Shown one piece after another: positions 8,882 to 17,499 of a stretch of 64,000 bases of DNA. The position numbers and the translations under genes are program-made. The notes under the pieces are model-generated. The model was not told the DNA's origin. It saw only the letters and a program-made list of their open reading frames with translations, and made no database searches. Source of the DNA: a virus; the IMG/VR virus record IMGVR_UViG_3300047300_001121, positions 1-64,000 of that record; one strand, given 5' to 3'. The number at the start of each line of letters is the position of its first letter. The stretch's first letter is position 1.

Positions 8882-9973
8882 TTAGAACTCGTTCCAGGCG
8901 CCGGCGAAGTCGTCGGCAGCTTTGGGTTGATCGGGCAGCTTCATGCCGCTCGAGCGCACACCCTCGGCAGCATCCAGGGCTGCGTCGTCGGTGGCTTCGT
9001 CGACAATGGACTCGCCCTTGGCTTCGGTGAGTTCACCGGCAGCCTCGGCACCAGCTTCTTCGCCGGCGGCGTTGGCAGCCTTGAAGCCATCCAGCAGCTT
9101 GATGATCTGCTTGGCAGAACCGTTGCCGATCACTTCGATGGCGGCGGCTTTGTCGGCCTCCGGCAAGGACTCGACGTAGGTCTTGAACTCTTCGCTGGCG
9201 CCGATCTCGTTGAAATCGGGGTGAGCGTTGGCGATGGCCTCGAAGTGCTTTTGCGCCTTGGTGTCGACGATGTCGCCGATGATGTCGTCAACGGTCTTGC
9301 TCAGCTCGCCGAACTTCTCGCTGGCAGCAGCGCCGCCGGCTTCCTTGGCTTTGGCGGTAGCGATGGCTTCGATCATCTTCACGAAGTCTTCGCCGAAGTC
9401 CTCGGCCAGCTGCTTCATGGCAGCCTCGGGGGTGAGCTCGCCGGACTCGACCTGGTCAGCGATTTGCTCGACCTTCTCTTCGTCGGCCGGGGTGTCGGTG
9501 GCGTCAGCAGCCTGCTCGATGGCTTCGCTCACCACTTCGGCTTGCTCTTCCTGGGTGTCGGCGCCAGCGCCCTTGAGCTTGGCTTCCATCGCCTTCAGGC
9601 GACCTTCCCAGGACTTCAGGCGCTGGATCTCTTTTTCCATGTCGACGGCAGGAGCCTCGACTTCGCCGGCTTCGCCTTCTTGAGACACAACTTCAGCGGG
9701 CTCGCCCTGGCCTTCAGCTGCCGACTCGGCGGTCTGGCGAGCTTGCGCATCTTCGGCTTGCTTCTCGAGGTCGCCGCCATCGATCACGATGGCAACATCC
9801 ACGGGCTCAGCGGCTTGGCCGTCGGCACCGTCTTCGGTTGCGTTCTCTTCACCTTTGGGCTCGGACAGACCAAAGGCCTCGTCTTCGCTCATCTCCTGCT
9901 TGGGAGCATCTTCCTCGTTGAAGGCGGCGCTGAATGCGTCCTGGTCTTCCTTCAGTTGGTCTTGGGTTGCCAT
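8882..9973 (-). CDS. Capsid scaffolding protein
   Basis: The 363 residues are highly acidic and Ala/Glu-rich with predicted long helices. The N-terminal half is disordered and acidic; a coiled-coil segment (EKEIQRLKSWEGRLKAMEAKLKG) lies near residue 115-140, and a C-terminal helical region ends DDFAGAWNEF. Such composition, size and position between portal and major capsid are those of internal scaffolds of podoviruses. ATG 9973 has a good GAAAGGAAATC ribosome site. There is no protease domain. The identification is by composition and order rather than by a motif. Confidence 0.8.
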   Translation of the reverse strand: MATQDQLKEDQDAFSAAFNEEDAPKQEMSEDEAFGLSEPKGEENATEDGADGQAAEPVDVAIVIDGGDLEKQAEDAQARQTAESAAEGQGEPAEVVSQEGEAGEVEAPAVDMEKEIQRLKSWEGRLKAMEAKLKGAGADTQEEQAEVVSEAIEQAADATDTPADEEKVEQIADQVESGELTPEAAMKQLAEDFGEDFVKMIEAIATAKAKEAGGAAASEKFGELSKTVDDIIGDIVDTKAQKHFEAIANAHPDFNEIGASEEFKTYVESLPEADKAAAIEVIGNGSAKQIIKLLDGFKAANAAGEEAGAEAAGELTEAKGESIVDEATDDAALDAAEGVRSSGMKLPDQPKAADDFAGAWNEF

Positions 9974-10032
9974 AGATTTCCTTTCGATCGGCTACCAAAT
10001 AGCCGGTCGCCCGGCTCACACTGTCCCTTGCG

Positions 10033-10057
10033 AACTGGCAAGCATTGCTTACCAGTT
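10033..10057. repeat. Imperfect inverted repeat between portal-side gene and scaffold
   Basis: The arms AACTGGcAAGC and GCTTaCCAGTT flank three bases, with one mismatch, in the 100-bp space before the scaffold gene. It could be an RNA processing hairpin or a weak attenuator in the late transcript. No T-run follows it. Confidence 0.4.
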
Positions 10058-10073
10058 GCCCGGGGGCTGAGAT

Positions 10074-10316
10074 TCAAACGACGGGCAACGACTGGTCGCC
10101 CCGAATGGCAGCCCTGATGGCCAGGGTCTGCTTCAAATGTGCTTGGACTCGCACCAGCTCATCGACAGAGACGTCAGCGAGCTGGGATTTGTAGACGTCG
10201 GCCAGGCTGGTCAGCATCTGGTCGACGTGCTTCAGAGGATCGGTGCCGCGGAACTCGGCCACCGTGGTGGTCGCTTCCTGCAGCTTTCGCATTGCGCGCA
10301 GGCCTTCGTCTTCCAT
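10074..10316 (-). CDS. Small helical protein co-translated with portal
   Basis: The 80-residue protein is mostly helical (MEDEGLRAMRKLQEATTT; VDQMLTSLADVYKSQLADVS; ELVRVQAHLKQTLAIRAAIR). Its start codon overlaps the portal stop (ATGA type), so its amount is tied to the portal. Small helical genes at this spot are common in P22-like head modules, but I do not recognise the family. A minor head or assembly factor is a reasonable guess. Confidence 0.6.
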   Translation of the reverse strand: MEDEGLRAMRKLQEATTTVAEFRGTDPLKHVDQMLTSLADVYKSQLADVSVDELVRVQAHLKQTLAIRAAIRGDQSLPVV

Positions 10317-12655
10317 CAGACCGCCGGCGTTTCAATGCCGTCGCGCACGCCCTGCATGCCAGTGGCAGGCATCGGCTCAGCGTCAGGCGCTGCCATCTGC
10401 GGCTCTGCATCCACCGGCAGCGCGGGCTGCTCGGGATTGGTGTTGCCGCGCGGCTCTTGAGCGAACTGCTCGTTGCCACCCATGCGCACCATCGTGCCTT
10501 GCTCGTCTTGCACCGGCGGCCCATTGAGCTCGGCGATGGACGGGTTCGGCGTAGCATCGGTCCAGCCGGCGCTGCGCAGGATCTCGTCGCCAGCAGGCGC
10601 GATGGTCGGGTTGCTGGTGGCCACACCGCCGGCTTGCAGCGCTGCGTACACAGCCTCGACGCGCTTGTTGACGGCGTCGGCGATGATGTTGTCGATGTTG
10701 GCCAGGGTTTCCTGGGCCTTGGCGCTGGCGAGCTGCGCATCGGCCATGGCCTTCGCGGCTTGGCCCTTCATCACCTCGACGGCGAGCTGAGCCTGAGCTG
10801 CGGCGAGCTCCTGCTGCATCTGGACCATCGGGTTTTCCTGCTCGGCCTTGACCTCGTCCTCGGTCTTGACGACGTCGGAGAGCTCGTGCGCTTCAGCACG
10901 CTGACGCAGCAGGGCGTCGCGCTTGATGAACGGGGCGTCCATCGGGTTGCTGACCTGGGCGGAGAAGTTGTCCAGCTGCTGGGCACGAACCTCGCGCGCC
11001 ACCAGGGAAGCGGTGCCGCGGGCCTTGACGTCAAAGTCACCCTTGATCGCGTTGTCCTTGTGGAACTGCATGTTCCAGCGGTACAGCGAGGTCAAGAACG
11101 GGCGGGTCACGCCTTCATCCCAGGCGCTGATCAGGTCCTTGATCACGATGTTGGCAGCGCCCATCAGCATCGACATGCCGGAAGCGGTGCCAGCAGCGCC
11201 GGAGCCCACGTTCTCGCCGCTCATGTAGCGCGGGATCGCGGTCACCTCGTCGGCGTTGTTCTCGAAGCGGTCGGCCATGCCGGCTAGGTCGCCCAGGCGG
11301 CTGTTGAGCTGGATCTCTTTGACGGCGGCCGTGCCCGGTTGCGCAGTGTTGCGGAACCAGATTTTCCACGGATGCATCTCGTCCATGCGATCGGTGTTGG
11401 CCAGCAAGCCAGGGGTCACCTCGAGCATCGGGCCGGAGGTGATCGCGCCGTTGTCCAGCATCATGCGGATCGCGGCGTTGAGCATGGTCTGGTCGTCACG
11501 CATGATCGACGGCAGACCCTCGCCAAAGATCGAGGTCTCGTCTTTGTCGAAGTAGTAGAGGTGGTACGGCCAGGTGACGCCGTTGATCGGCTGCAGCACA
11601 GCCTTGATCACTTCGCCGTTGGGCAGCAGCCAGACGTTGCTGAAGAAGGTCTCGTGGATGCGATCGTCAGGGACCTTGACGCCGATGGACTTGAGCTTGG
11701 CGCCATCGAGGTAGCCCCAGCGCTCGAGGATCTCGTACTGGTTTTGCTTGTTGCCCTGGTTGGCGGTGCGCTCACCGATGATGCGCAGCTCGTTGTCGTA
11801 GTAGCGCAGCTTGATTTCGCCGTCCGGATGCGCCTTGATGTAGTCGACGATCTTCTGCTTGTTGAAGCTCTTGCGCATCGACAGATCGACCAAGTCGGCC
11901 TTGGTCATGTTGTGACGCTCGTAGACGTACTTGCAGCGATCGATCTCGGTCGCGTTCATGTCGGGATAGAAGCGCCAGATTGGCACGTAATCCACGAAGG
12001 GCACGACGTAGGCCTCGCTCTTGGCGATCCACTTGTTGCCCTCTTGCACGAAGGTCGTGCGGATCTTGCGCTCGACCAGCGGGCCCTTCATGATCCCGGT
12101 GCCGTACAGGTGACCGGAGTGAATGGTCTTGACGGCGACGTCCTTGTAGCGAGCCTCGACCAGCTGGTCTTCGATGACCTTGGCCATGCCCTTGGCGGCT
12201 TGCTTGACCAGGTCCAGCAGGAACTTGTTCAGCACCTCAGGCGGAATCGGCTGCCCATTGGTCATCTTCTGCAGCGAGTCAAAGGCGAGTTGCTTCTGCT
12301 CTTTGGAGACGCTTGGCACGGGCGTGCTGTCGAGCTCCCAGTTCTTTTCGCTGCCGGCCGGGAACAGCAGGTCAGCCACGCGGCTGTCAACGGTCTTGAC
12401 CTTGACGCGGGTCTTGCGCACGAACGCCTTGGAGCGCTTCGGGCCGATCTTGGCGAGCTCGTCCGGGTCGTACTTGCCGCGGTACTGGCGCAGGTCCTGC
12501 AGCCAGCGCTCTTCCGTCAGGCGACGGTCAAGCTCAGCGCGCGCGAACTCGGCCAGGAGCTCAACGCCCAGGGCGTCAAGGGCGTGTTCAGCGGGCTCAT
12601 CGCGCAGCGCATCGGCTGCGGCGAGCACGTATTGGTTTTGGTCTGATGCGTTCAC
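10316..12655 (-). CDS. Portal protein, P22-like
   Basis: The 779 residues carry the layout of long podoviral portals: a helical N-terminus with ELDRRLTEERWLQDLRQYRGKYD, a RVADLLFPAGSEKNWELDSTP wing segment, a beta/helical core (DYVPIWRFYPDM; TWPYHLYYFDKDETSIFGEGLPSIMRDDQTMLNAAIRM), a crown-side region IPRYMSGENVGSG and a C-terminal long coiled coil (about 590-680) that could form a barrel. The low-complexity Pro/Glu tail may be disordered. It follows the 123-residue gene with a four-base overlap. It forms the dodecameric DNA gate at the capsid vertex and docks the terminase. Confidence 0.9.
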   Translation of the reverse strand: MNASDQNQYVLAAADALRDEPAEHALDALGVELLAEFARAELDRRLTEERWLQDLRQYRGKYDPDELAKIGPKRSKAFVRKTRVKVKTVDSRVADLLFPAGSEKNWELDSTPVPSVSKEQKQLAFDSLQKMTNGQPIPPEVLNKFLLDLVKQAAKGMAKVIEDQLVEARYKDVAVKTIHSGHLYGTGIMKGPLVERKIRTTFVQEGNKWIAKSEAYVVPFVDYVPIWRFYPDMNATEIDRCKYVYERHNMTKADLVDLSMRKSFNKQKIVDYIKAHPDGEIKLRYYDNELRIIGERTANQGNKQNQYEILERWGYLDGAKLKSIGVKVPDDRIHETFFSNVWLLPNGEVIKAVLQPINGVTWPYHLYYFDKDETSIFGEGLPSIMRDDQTMLNAAIRMMLDNGAITSGPMLEVTPGLLANTDRMDEMHPWKIWFRNTAQPGTAAVKEIQLNSRLGDLAGMADRFENNADEVTAIPRYMSGENVGSGAAGTASGMSMLMGAANIVIKDLISAWDEGVTRPFLTSLYRWNMQFHKDNAIKGDFDVKARGTASLVAREVRAQQLDNFSAQVSNPMDAPFIKRDALLRQRAEAHELSDVVKTEDEVKAEQENPMVQMQQELAAAQAQLAVEVMKGQAAKAMADAQLASAKAQETLANIDNIIADAVNKRVEAVYAALQAGGVATSNPTIAPAGDEILRSAGWTDATPNPSIAELNGPPVQDEQGTMVRMGGNEQFAQEPRGNTNPEQPALPVDAEPQMAAPDAEPMPATGMQGVRDGIETPAV

Positions 12656-13023
12656 TTCAAGAACAACAGTCGGAATTTGGTTTGCGCGCAGGTCTCGAGC
12701 ATGTCGTCGACGATCTGCTGCAGGAAGGGCTCGTCAGCGCATTCGGCGCGCGCGCCTTTGAGGATCTCGGTCACGCCGCGCACGAGCTTCAGCGGATCCT
12801 TCTCGAGCTTGAAGCCAGAGGCGCCCACTTCGATCAGCTTCTCTTCGCAGCCCATCCAGCACTCGGCGAAGCGGTCGACGTTGGGGATCAGGGCTTCGTA
12901 GAAGGCCTCGAGCGCACGGTGAGCGGCATCGCTGCCAGGCTGACCGTTGGGCGTCAGGTGCTGGATGTGCGCGACGGTGCGCACATTGAACAGCTTCAGG
13001 ACAAATTCACCGGGATTCTTCAT
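12652..13023 (-). CDS. DUF5856-like helical protein
   Basis: The 123-residue protein has a helical-bundle pattern with AHIQHLTPNGQPGSDAAHRALEAFYEALIPNVDRFAE, which resembles DUF5856 phage proteins that look like Dps/ferritin-type bundles and sit near terminase genes. It overlaps both its neighbours by four bases. Its role is unknown; a head assembly factor or nucleic-acid binding bundle are options. The family link is tentative. Confidence 0.55.
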   Translation of the reverse strand: MKNPGEFVLKLFNVRTVAHIQHLTPNGQPGSDAAHRALEAFYEALIPNVDRFAECWMGCEEKLIEVGASGFKLEKDPLKLVRGVTEILKGARAECADEPFLQQIVDDMLETCAQTKFRLLFLK

Positions 13024-13265
13024 TTGGCTTCCTTCTCTTTGGCCGCGATGGTGTCAGCCACCTGCGCTTTGTCCTTGGGCTTCACCGTTTTCACGTCTTC
13101 GCCATTCACCGACTGGCCACCATCGAGGTCGGCGTAGGCGGTGATGTACTCGTCTTGCGCAGTCACGGCAGCCTTCTTGGCGGCAGCGGCAACAGCGTTC
13201 TCAGCGGGATGACCCTCTTCGCCTTCAACCCAGGCGTCGGAGTATTCGTTGGTCGTGTCGGCCAT
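13020..13265 (-). CDS. Small acidic/Ala-rich protein of the head module
   Basis: The 81 residues are rich in Ala, Lys, Asp and Glu (EEGHPAENAVAAAAKKAAVTAQDEYITAYADLDGG) and end in a charged helix (AKEKEAK). No motif is recognised. It lies nine bases after the large terminase stop and overlaps the next start, so it belongs to the packaging/portal transcript. Confidence 0.55.
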   Translation of the reverse strand: MADTTNEYSDAWVEGEEGHPAENAVAAAAKKAAVTAQDEYITAYADLDGGQSVNGEDVKTVKPKDKAQVADTIAAKEKEAK

Positions 13266-13274
13266 GTTCAGTCC

Positions 13275-14813
13275 TTAGTAACCGGCCGATGTTGCCGGCC
13301 TGTATGAGCCAGCGTTTGCGGCATTCATCTCTTGAATGCGCGGGGCAACAGCCACGGCAAACGTCAGAGCCAGCGCGTCGCCACCGTCAGGTGAGCGGAT
13401 GCCACGCTTGGCCATCTTCTTCTTGGCCTCCAGCAGCTTCTTGCCGTTGGAGTGCTGATCTGGTTGCGGCGCCGTGATGTCAGCAATCAGCGCCGAGTCA
13501 TTCGGAATGCGGCACGGGAAATCGTGGAACCACTCTTCCATGCGCCACCACATGCCGGCGCGAATGTTCTCGTAAATGTCCGGCTTGGACGTGTCGTTCT
13601 CGGCGTTGTTGATGCCGATCACTGGCACGTTGAGCTCGACCAGGCGGTCGTGGATGCCAGCACCCAAGCCACCCTTGTCGACGATGATCGCGTCGGGCTG
13701 GAACGTATTCCAGATCTCAACCAGGCGACCCACGATCTGCATCGTGTTGTGGTCGGGTGGCAGCCACTCGAGGCGGAAGCAGGTTCGGCCCTGGCGGAAA
13801 GCGATGGCCGTGCGGTCGTGCTTGCCCTCGCCGTCGCCAGCCGGGTCACAGCCAACAATCAGCGGGCCGCTGCGCTCGCGGAAGTCCGTGGTCGCTGCGC
13901 GCATCACAGCGTTGGGGCTGATCAGCGGGTTGAGCGTCGAGGTCTTGAACGCCAGAGCGGCGGTCGCCGGATATTCCTGGTCGAACAGCCATTCGTGGCT
14001 GCGGCCGTACGTGGCGATCTTGTTCGCCCGCCACTGCATCTGCTCCATGTCCAGCCCGTAGGCCAGCTGGTATTCGCGGTCTTCCTTCGACAGCTCGAAG
14101 TCAGGCTTCACTGCTGCCCGGTATTCAACCTGCCAGTACCAGGGCACGAAGATCGCGATGAAGTCACCGCGGCCAGCTTCAGCTTCCTGCCACATCTCGT
14201 GGAACTGGTTGCCCAGGCCGTTGGCCGTGGACTCGAGAATGATCTCAGTGCCGGGCAAGTCGCCAATCGTGTTACCGATACCGGCCAGGTGCATCGCCGC
14301 GTTGGACCAGAACGCGAATTCTGAGCCGTGCAGCAGCTGCGCCGTGTTCGAGCGACCGACGTCTTGCGTGCCTGCGGTGGCCAGCTTGTAGCCGCCGTCA
14401 AGCTTGTCGAAAATCAGCTCCTGGGCGTTGGTCGCGCCAGTGCTGATGGGCATCGGGTTGTTCTCGTGGTAACGCTTCACCATCGAGAACAGGTTGTTTG
14501 TCGCCTTCTGCTCGTGCGCCACGATGAAGGCGCGCTTGCCGAAGTTCATCGACGTGCGGTGATAGAACCGGGCGCCGACGTAGGTCGAGATGCCTTGCTG
14601 CCGACCCTTGAGGATCAGCGCGCGAACCTTGCCGGTGTCAGCGAGCTGCTTATTCAGCCGCTCGTCAACGTAGCGCTGCGCCTGGTTGAACACGAACGGC
14701 AGCTTGTCGCCGCTCTTGTCCAGGATCTTCAGGCAGTGCGCCGAGTAGACCTCGAGGTTGTTCGACAGCAGCCGGAGCTTGGCCAGCTGTTCCGAGTTGG
14801 TCGAGTCCGCCAT
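13275..14813 (-). CDS. terL: Terminase large subunit (packaging ATPase and nuclease)
   Basis: The 512-residue protein has an N-terminal ATPase with a Walker A-like KGRQQGIST (69-77) and a GSEFAFW coupling region near 163-169. The C-terminal RNase H-like nuclease shows the acidic triad: GCDPAGDGEG (Asp 323), AIIVDKGGLGAG (Asp 379) and SPDGGDALAL (second-to-last Asp cluster near 477-480). It cuts concatemeric DNA and drives it through the portal. Its ATG overlaps the small subunit stop. The Walker A variant with QQG is shared by many P22/phiKMV-like terminases. Headful packaging is plausible but cannot be read from the gene alone. Confidence 0.95.
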   Translation of the reverse strand: MADSTNSEQLAKLRLLSNNLEVYSAHCLKILDKSGDKLPFVFNQAQRYVDERLNKQLADTGKVRALILKGRQQGISTYVGARFYHRTSMNFGKRAFIVAHEQKATNNLFSMVKRYHENNPMPISTGATNAQELIFDKLDGGYKLATAGTQDVGRSNTAQLLHGSEFAFWSNAAMHLAGIGNTIGDLPGTEIILESTANGLGNQFHEMWQEAEAGRGDFIAIFVPWYWQVEYRAAVKPDFELSKEDREYQLAYGLDMEQMQWRANKIATYGRSHEWLFDQEYPATAALAFKTSTLNPLISPNAVMRAATTDFRERSGPLIVGCDPAGDGEGKHDRTAIAFRQGRTCFRLEWLPPDHNTMQIVGRLVEIWNTFQPDAIIVDKGGLGAGIHDRLVELNVPVIGINNAENDTSKPDIYENIRAGMWWRMEEWFHDFPCRIPNDSALIADITAPQPDQHSNGKKLLEAKKKMAKRGIRSPDGGDALALTFAVAVAPRIQEMNAANAGSYRPATSAGY

Positions 14814-15451
14814 CAGTCAGCCTGCAACTGAACCTGGCGCAACATCTCCTCGAATTCGCCGGCGGACTTCTTCTCGGCATCCAGGCCGAAAATCTTGCGT
14901 TGCAGCGGGATGTAGACGCCGTGACTGGCCGCGATCTCTTTGGACATCTTCACGCGTCCGGCCAATGAAATGATGTAGCGGTACAGCTCGTTGGTCTTGT
15001 CGGTCTTCCAGCCGCCGTTGGCAGTTGGGCCTGACTCGTCATAAGCCTCAGCCAGAGCCTCGAGGACCTCAGCAAACTTCGGATCACTCAGGGCCACCAG
15101 CTCTTTGAGTTGGCCGCGACTGTTGTCGATGGCCAGCTTCACGTCATCGCGCTGGATCATGTCGACCGATGCGACGACGTCGGAGTAAGCCTCAACGGTT
15201 TCCGCGTCGGAGAGTTGCTTCTCTTTGGAAACCTCTTTGGCAACTACTTGCTTGGCAACCTTGGCTTTCGCTTTCTGCTGAATCTTTTCAGACAGGTCGC
15301 GAGTCCATCCAAACTGCTTGGCCTTCTTCTGGATTGCGGTGTGGGAAACCCCGCGCTCCTCACCGATCTGACGCAACGTCTTGAGGCCGGCTCGGTAATC
15401 CTTCTCGATCAGCTCCCAGTCGACGTGCTTCTTGTCTGCCTCATCAGACAT
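14813..15451 (-). CDS. terS: Terminase small subunit
   Basis: The 212 residues start with a helix-turn-helix of the terminase small subunit kind (WELIEKDYRAGLKTLRQIGEE, then RGVSHTAIQKKAKQFGWTRDL, residues 11-52), followed by a Lys-rich linker and a helical oligomerisation part, and end with a short C-terminal tail likely to contact TerL. It recognises the packaging site. It directly precedes terL with overlapping stop and start codons. Confidence 0.9.
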   Translation of the reverse strand: MSDEADKKHVDWELIEKDYRAGLKTLRQIGEERGVSHTAIQKKAKQFGWTRDLSEKIQQKAKAKVAKQVVAKEVSKEKQLSDAETVEAYSDVVASVDMIQRDDVKLAIDNSRGQLKELVALSDPKFAEVLEALAEAYDESGPTANGGWKTDKTNELYRYIISLAGRVKMSKEIAASHGVYIPLQRKIFGLDAEKKSAGEFEEMLRQVQLQAD

Positions 15452-15460
15452 GGCCGCCTC

Positions 15461-15598
15461 TTACTGGCAGGCCTCGCACCCTTCCCGGTCTTCGGGGTTC
15501 ATGGGGCAGGCAGGGGTCAAGGGCACATCGGAGTCCAGATCCAACCCTTGGGTTTCGTTCTGGTTCTCGGTCTGGGAGCTTTGGGTATCGTTGTTCAT
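15461..15598 (-). CDS. 45-residue protein with C-terminal Cys-Pro motif
   Basis: The frame from ATG 15598 gives MNNDTQSSQTENQNETQG, an acidic stretch, then PACPMNPEDREGCEACQ. The N-terminal half is polar and disordered; the C-terminal half has three cysteines that could bind metal. It starts three bases after the stop of the coiled-coil membrane gene and ends nine bases before terS. Too short for firm recognition, but its tight fit between two real genes supports it. Confidence 0.5.
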   Translation of the reverse strand: MNNDTQSSQTENQNETQGLDLDSDVPLTPACPMNPEDREGCEACQ

Positions 15599-15600
15599 GT

Positions 15601-15969
15601 TCACTTGCTGGTGATGGCCGGCATGTTTGGCGCCGGGGCCACAGGGCTTGGGCGGACGAGGCCAGCGAGGATTGCGCCCAGGACACAGGCCAAGATGTAC
15701 TTGGCGCCGGACTGAACCCAATCGGATGTTTGTTTCTGCAGCGGTTGCGCTGCTTCCAGGGTGCTCACACGCTCACCCAGGCTCTTGATCTCTTTGAACG
15801 CACGGTTGATCGTGTCGTTCGTGTTTGACTGCCGCTCTTCCACCACTGCCAACCGCGAGACCGCACTGGCGAGCTCCTTCATGGTCGACTTGATCTCCTG
15901 AAGGTCTGCGCTCATGTCCTGCATCTTGGACAGGGCGACTGCGATTTCTGCTGTATCTGGCGGCGGCAT
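15601..15969 (-). CDS. Coiled-coil protein with one C-terminal membrane segment
   Basis: Residues 1-80 form a coiled coil (EIAVALSKMQDMSADLQEIKSTMKEL; IKSLGERVSTLEAAQ) and residues about 85-105 (AKYILACVLGAILAGLV) a single hydrophobic segment, followed by a Pro-rich end. Proteins of this shape (122 residues) are frequent in phage lysis cassettes as holin partners or accessory membrane proteins. It overlaps the Rz stop by one base. A lysis accessory role is inferred from position. Confidence 0.55.
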   Translation of the reverse strand: MPPPDTAEIAVALSKMQDMSADLQEIKSTMKELASAVSRLAVVEERQSNTNDTINRAFKEIKSLGERVSTLEAAQPLQKQTSDWVQSGAKYILACVLGAILAGLVRPSPVAPAPNMPAITSK

Positions 15970-16454
15970 TACTGAACTACCTTATTGACCCATTGCTGCA
16001 GGCCAATCACTTGGTTGCGGAGTCCATCAGCTTCTGCTGCCACGCCTCGATATTCCGACGTGCAGCTTCCAAGTAGCTCTCTTGCGACGGAGGCTTCGCG
16101 AGCGTAGCCGGCAGCTTCGGCACCGCGGGGGGCTGGACGGGAATTGAGACGGGCGACGGTGTCGCGCAGCCCACCAAGAGACTGCTCAGCAGCAGCGACG
16201 CGATCACGGTACTCGGCTTCCCGCTTGCTTTGCTCACTGGCGATACGTTGTGACTCTTCAGCACGGCGCTGCTCCTCTTTGCGTGCGGCCTGCTCGGCCT
16301 CCAGGCGGATCTCGGTTTGTTTGGCGCGCTCAATGTCCCACTTGGCCTGGACCCGATCGGATCCCACCTTGTAGCCAGCCAGGGCAATCGCCAGCACAGC
16401 AGCGATGATCAAGCCCACACGCAGCCAGATCATGGGGAATGGCAACGGAAACAT
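15969..16454 (-). CDS. Rz: Inner-membrane spanin (Rz-like)
   Basis: The 161-residue protein has an N-terminal membrane anchor (MIWLRVGLIIAAVLAIALAGY) followed by a long periplasmic coiled coil rich in Ala, Glu, Arg and Gln, as in Rz proteins. An Rz1 lipoprotein is encoded inside it in another frame, which supports the call. Together they would fuse inner and outer membranes as the last lysis step. It follows the endolysin gene. Confidence 0.85.
   Translation of the reverse strand: MFPLPFPMIWLRVGLIIAAVLAIALAGYKVGSDRVQAKWDIERAKQTEIRLEAEQAARKEEQRRAEESQRIASEQSKREAEYRDRVAAAEQSLGGLRDTVARLNSRPAPRGAEAAGYAREASVARELLGSCTSEYRGVAAEADGLRNQVIGLQQWVNKVVQ
16007..16237 (-). CDS. Rz1: Outer-membrane spanin lipoprotein (Rz1-like), embedded in Rz
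   Basis: In a second frame wholly inside Rz, a GTG at 16237 starts a 76-residue protein with a hydrophobic stretch and lipobox (ASLLLSSLLVGCA), then a Pro-rich spacer (SPVSIPVQPPAVPKLPATL) and a C-terminal amphipathic helix. This is the standard Rz1 architecture. The Cys of the lipobox would be acylated and sorted to the outer membrane. The exact start is uncertain because a second GTG lies nearer to the hydrophobic segment, and the ribosome site is weak, as is common for embedded Rz1. Confidence 0.75.
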   Translation of the reverse strand: MSKASGKPSTVIASLLLSSLLVGCATPSPVSIPVQPPAVPKLPATLAKPPSQESYLEAARRNIEAWQQKLMDSATK

Positions 16455-16456
16455 GG

Positions 16457-17170
16457 TCAGACCCGTCCCTTGTATTTCGGCATCCGCGTCTCCACGACGT
16501 CATGGACGTGGTGCCTGCAGATGTCGCAGGCTGAGCGTGTGCCGTAGATCGGTTTCTTCGATGCCGTGCAGGTCAGCTCAACGTGGCCACCCCACTTCTT
16601 GGGATCGCAGCCCTTGGTTAGCGAGCAAGACCGCATGTCGTTGAGCACCCGACCGAAGCCGGCGTTGTAACTGAGGTCTGTCAGCTTGAGCTGCAGATCC
16701 TGATCCGTGGTCAGCTTGCCAACCCGGTTCCAATTCTGTCGGGTCATCACAACCATCACCCGCATCTGCAGGTCCGGCCGCTCGTACACCGTGTCCCAGC
16801 GCAGCTCGTTCAGCCCACGCGGGTCAAGCTTGCGGGTCTCCTCCAGCGCATCAAAGCGCAGGCTGCCGTCTTCCTTGTACGCCCGGGTGATCTGCGACAG
16901 GCCGGCTCCCTCTTCGCGCTGCGACTTCAGTCGCGCCTTGGGGTTCCAGCACATGCTCTTGATCCCGGGACACCCAGACTCATGCTCGATCAGAGCACCA
17001 AAGTACTCAGGAGCATGGAAGCCAGGCATCACTTCGTTTACCTGCGCCTTCAGCGTCGGCAGGTATTGCAGCGCCTGGGCAGGGATGTCTTTTTCCAGCG
17101 AGAACGGGGCGGCGGGCACCGGGTGACAGAACGTCACCAACAGCGAAAGCAGCACCGCCCAGAGTTTCAT
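16457..17170 (-). CDS. Secreted endolysin, lytic transglycosylase type
   Basis: From ATG 17170 the protein (237 residues) begins with a signal peptide (MKLWAVLLSLLVTFCHPVPAAP) likely cleaved after PAA. The mature part shows the goose-lysozyme/SLT pattern: ALIEHESGCPG with the catalytic Glu, GAGLSQITRAY and LSYNAGFGRV. It would cut glycan strands in the periplasm after Sec export, so the holin-like gene upstream may act mainly by depolarising the membrane. Its ATG overlaps the stop of that gene. An upstream start would add a non-signal extension and is rejected. Confidence 0.85.
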   Translation of the reverse strand: MKLWAVLLSLLVTFCHPVPAAPFSLEKDIPAQALQYLPTLKAQVNEVMPGFHAPEYFGALIEHESGCPGIKSMCWNPKARLKSQREEGAGLSQITRAYKEDGSLRFDALEETRKLDPRGLNELRWDTVYERPDLQMRVMVVMTRQNWNRVGKLTTDQDLQLKLTDLSYNAGFGRVLNDMRSCSLTKGCDPKKWGGHVELTCTASKKPIYGTRSACDICRHHVHDVVETRMPKYKGRV

Positions 17171-17496
17171 CGCTGGACCATAGCGAAGAACTGCAGCAAG
17201 CCAATCAGCACCAGGGCGCGCAGCAAGCACACACCGGTGTAGGCAATGCCGGCGCCCGTGTTGCCACCCATGGCGGCGTCGTACAGCTGCTCACTCGAGG
17301 CGCGACCCAGCAGGGCCTTGCCGATCAGGTAGCCGAGACCGGTCACCATCAGCGCCTGGGCCCACAGCTGCACACGCAGCATGGTGTCTGCACCGCCGGA
17401 CGGATCAGTGACGTAGAACCAGGCCAGGATGGCCAGGGGCACAGCCACGAATTGAAACCAGCGAGCACCGATGACGCTCAGGAAAGACTTGAACAT
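17167..17496 (-). CDS. Putative holin
   Basis: The 109-residue protein has two or three hydrophobic segments (WFQFVAVPLAILAWFYV; LWAQALMVTGLGYLIG; AYTGVCLLRALVLIGLLQFFAM) separated by short polar loops and a basic C-terminal end. It overlaps the endolysin start, which is the usual holin position. No family motif is recognised, so the holin call rests on topology, size and neighbourhood. Confidence 0.65.
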   Translation of the reverse strand: MFKSFLSVIGARWFQFVAVPLAILAWFYVTDPSGGADTMLRVQLWAQALMVTGLGYLIGKALLGRASSEQLYDAAMGGNTGAGIAYTGVCLLRALVLIGLLQFFAMVQR

Positions 17497-17499
17497 GGG

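Noticed and set aside
11339-12646. 435-codon plus-strand frame opposite the portal gene
   Set aside because: His/Val/Leu/Asp-rich antisense translation with no start signal.
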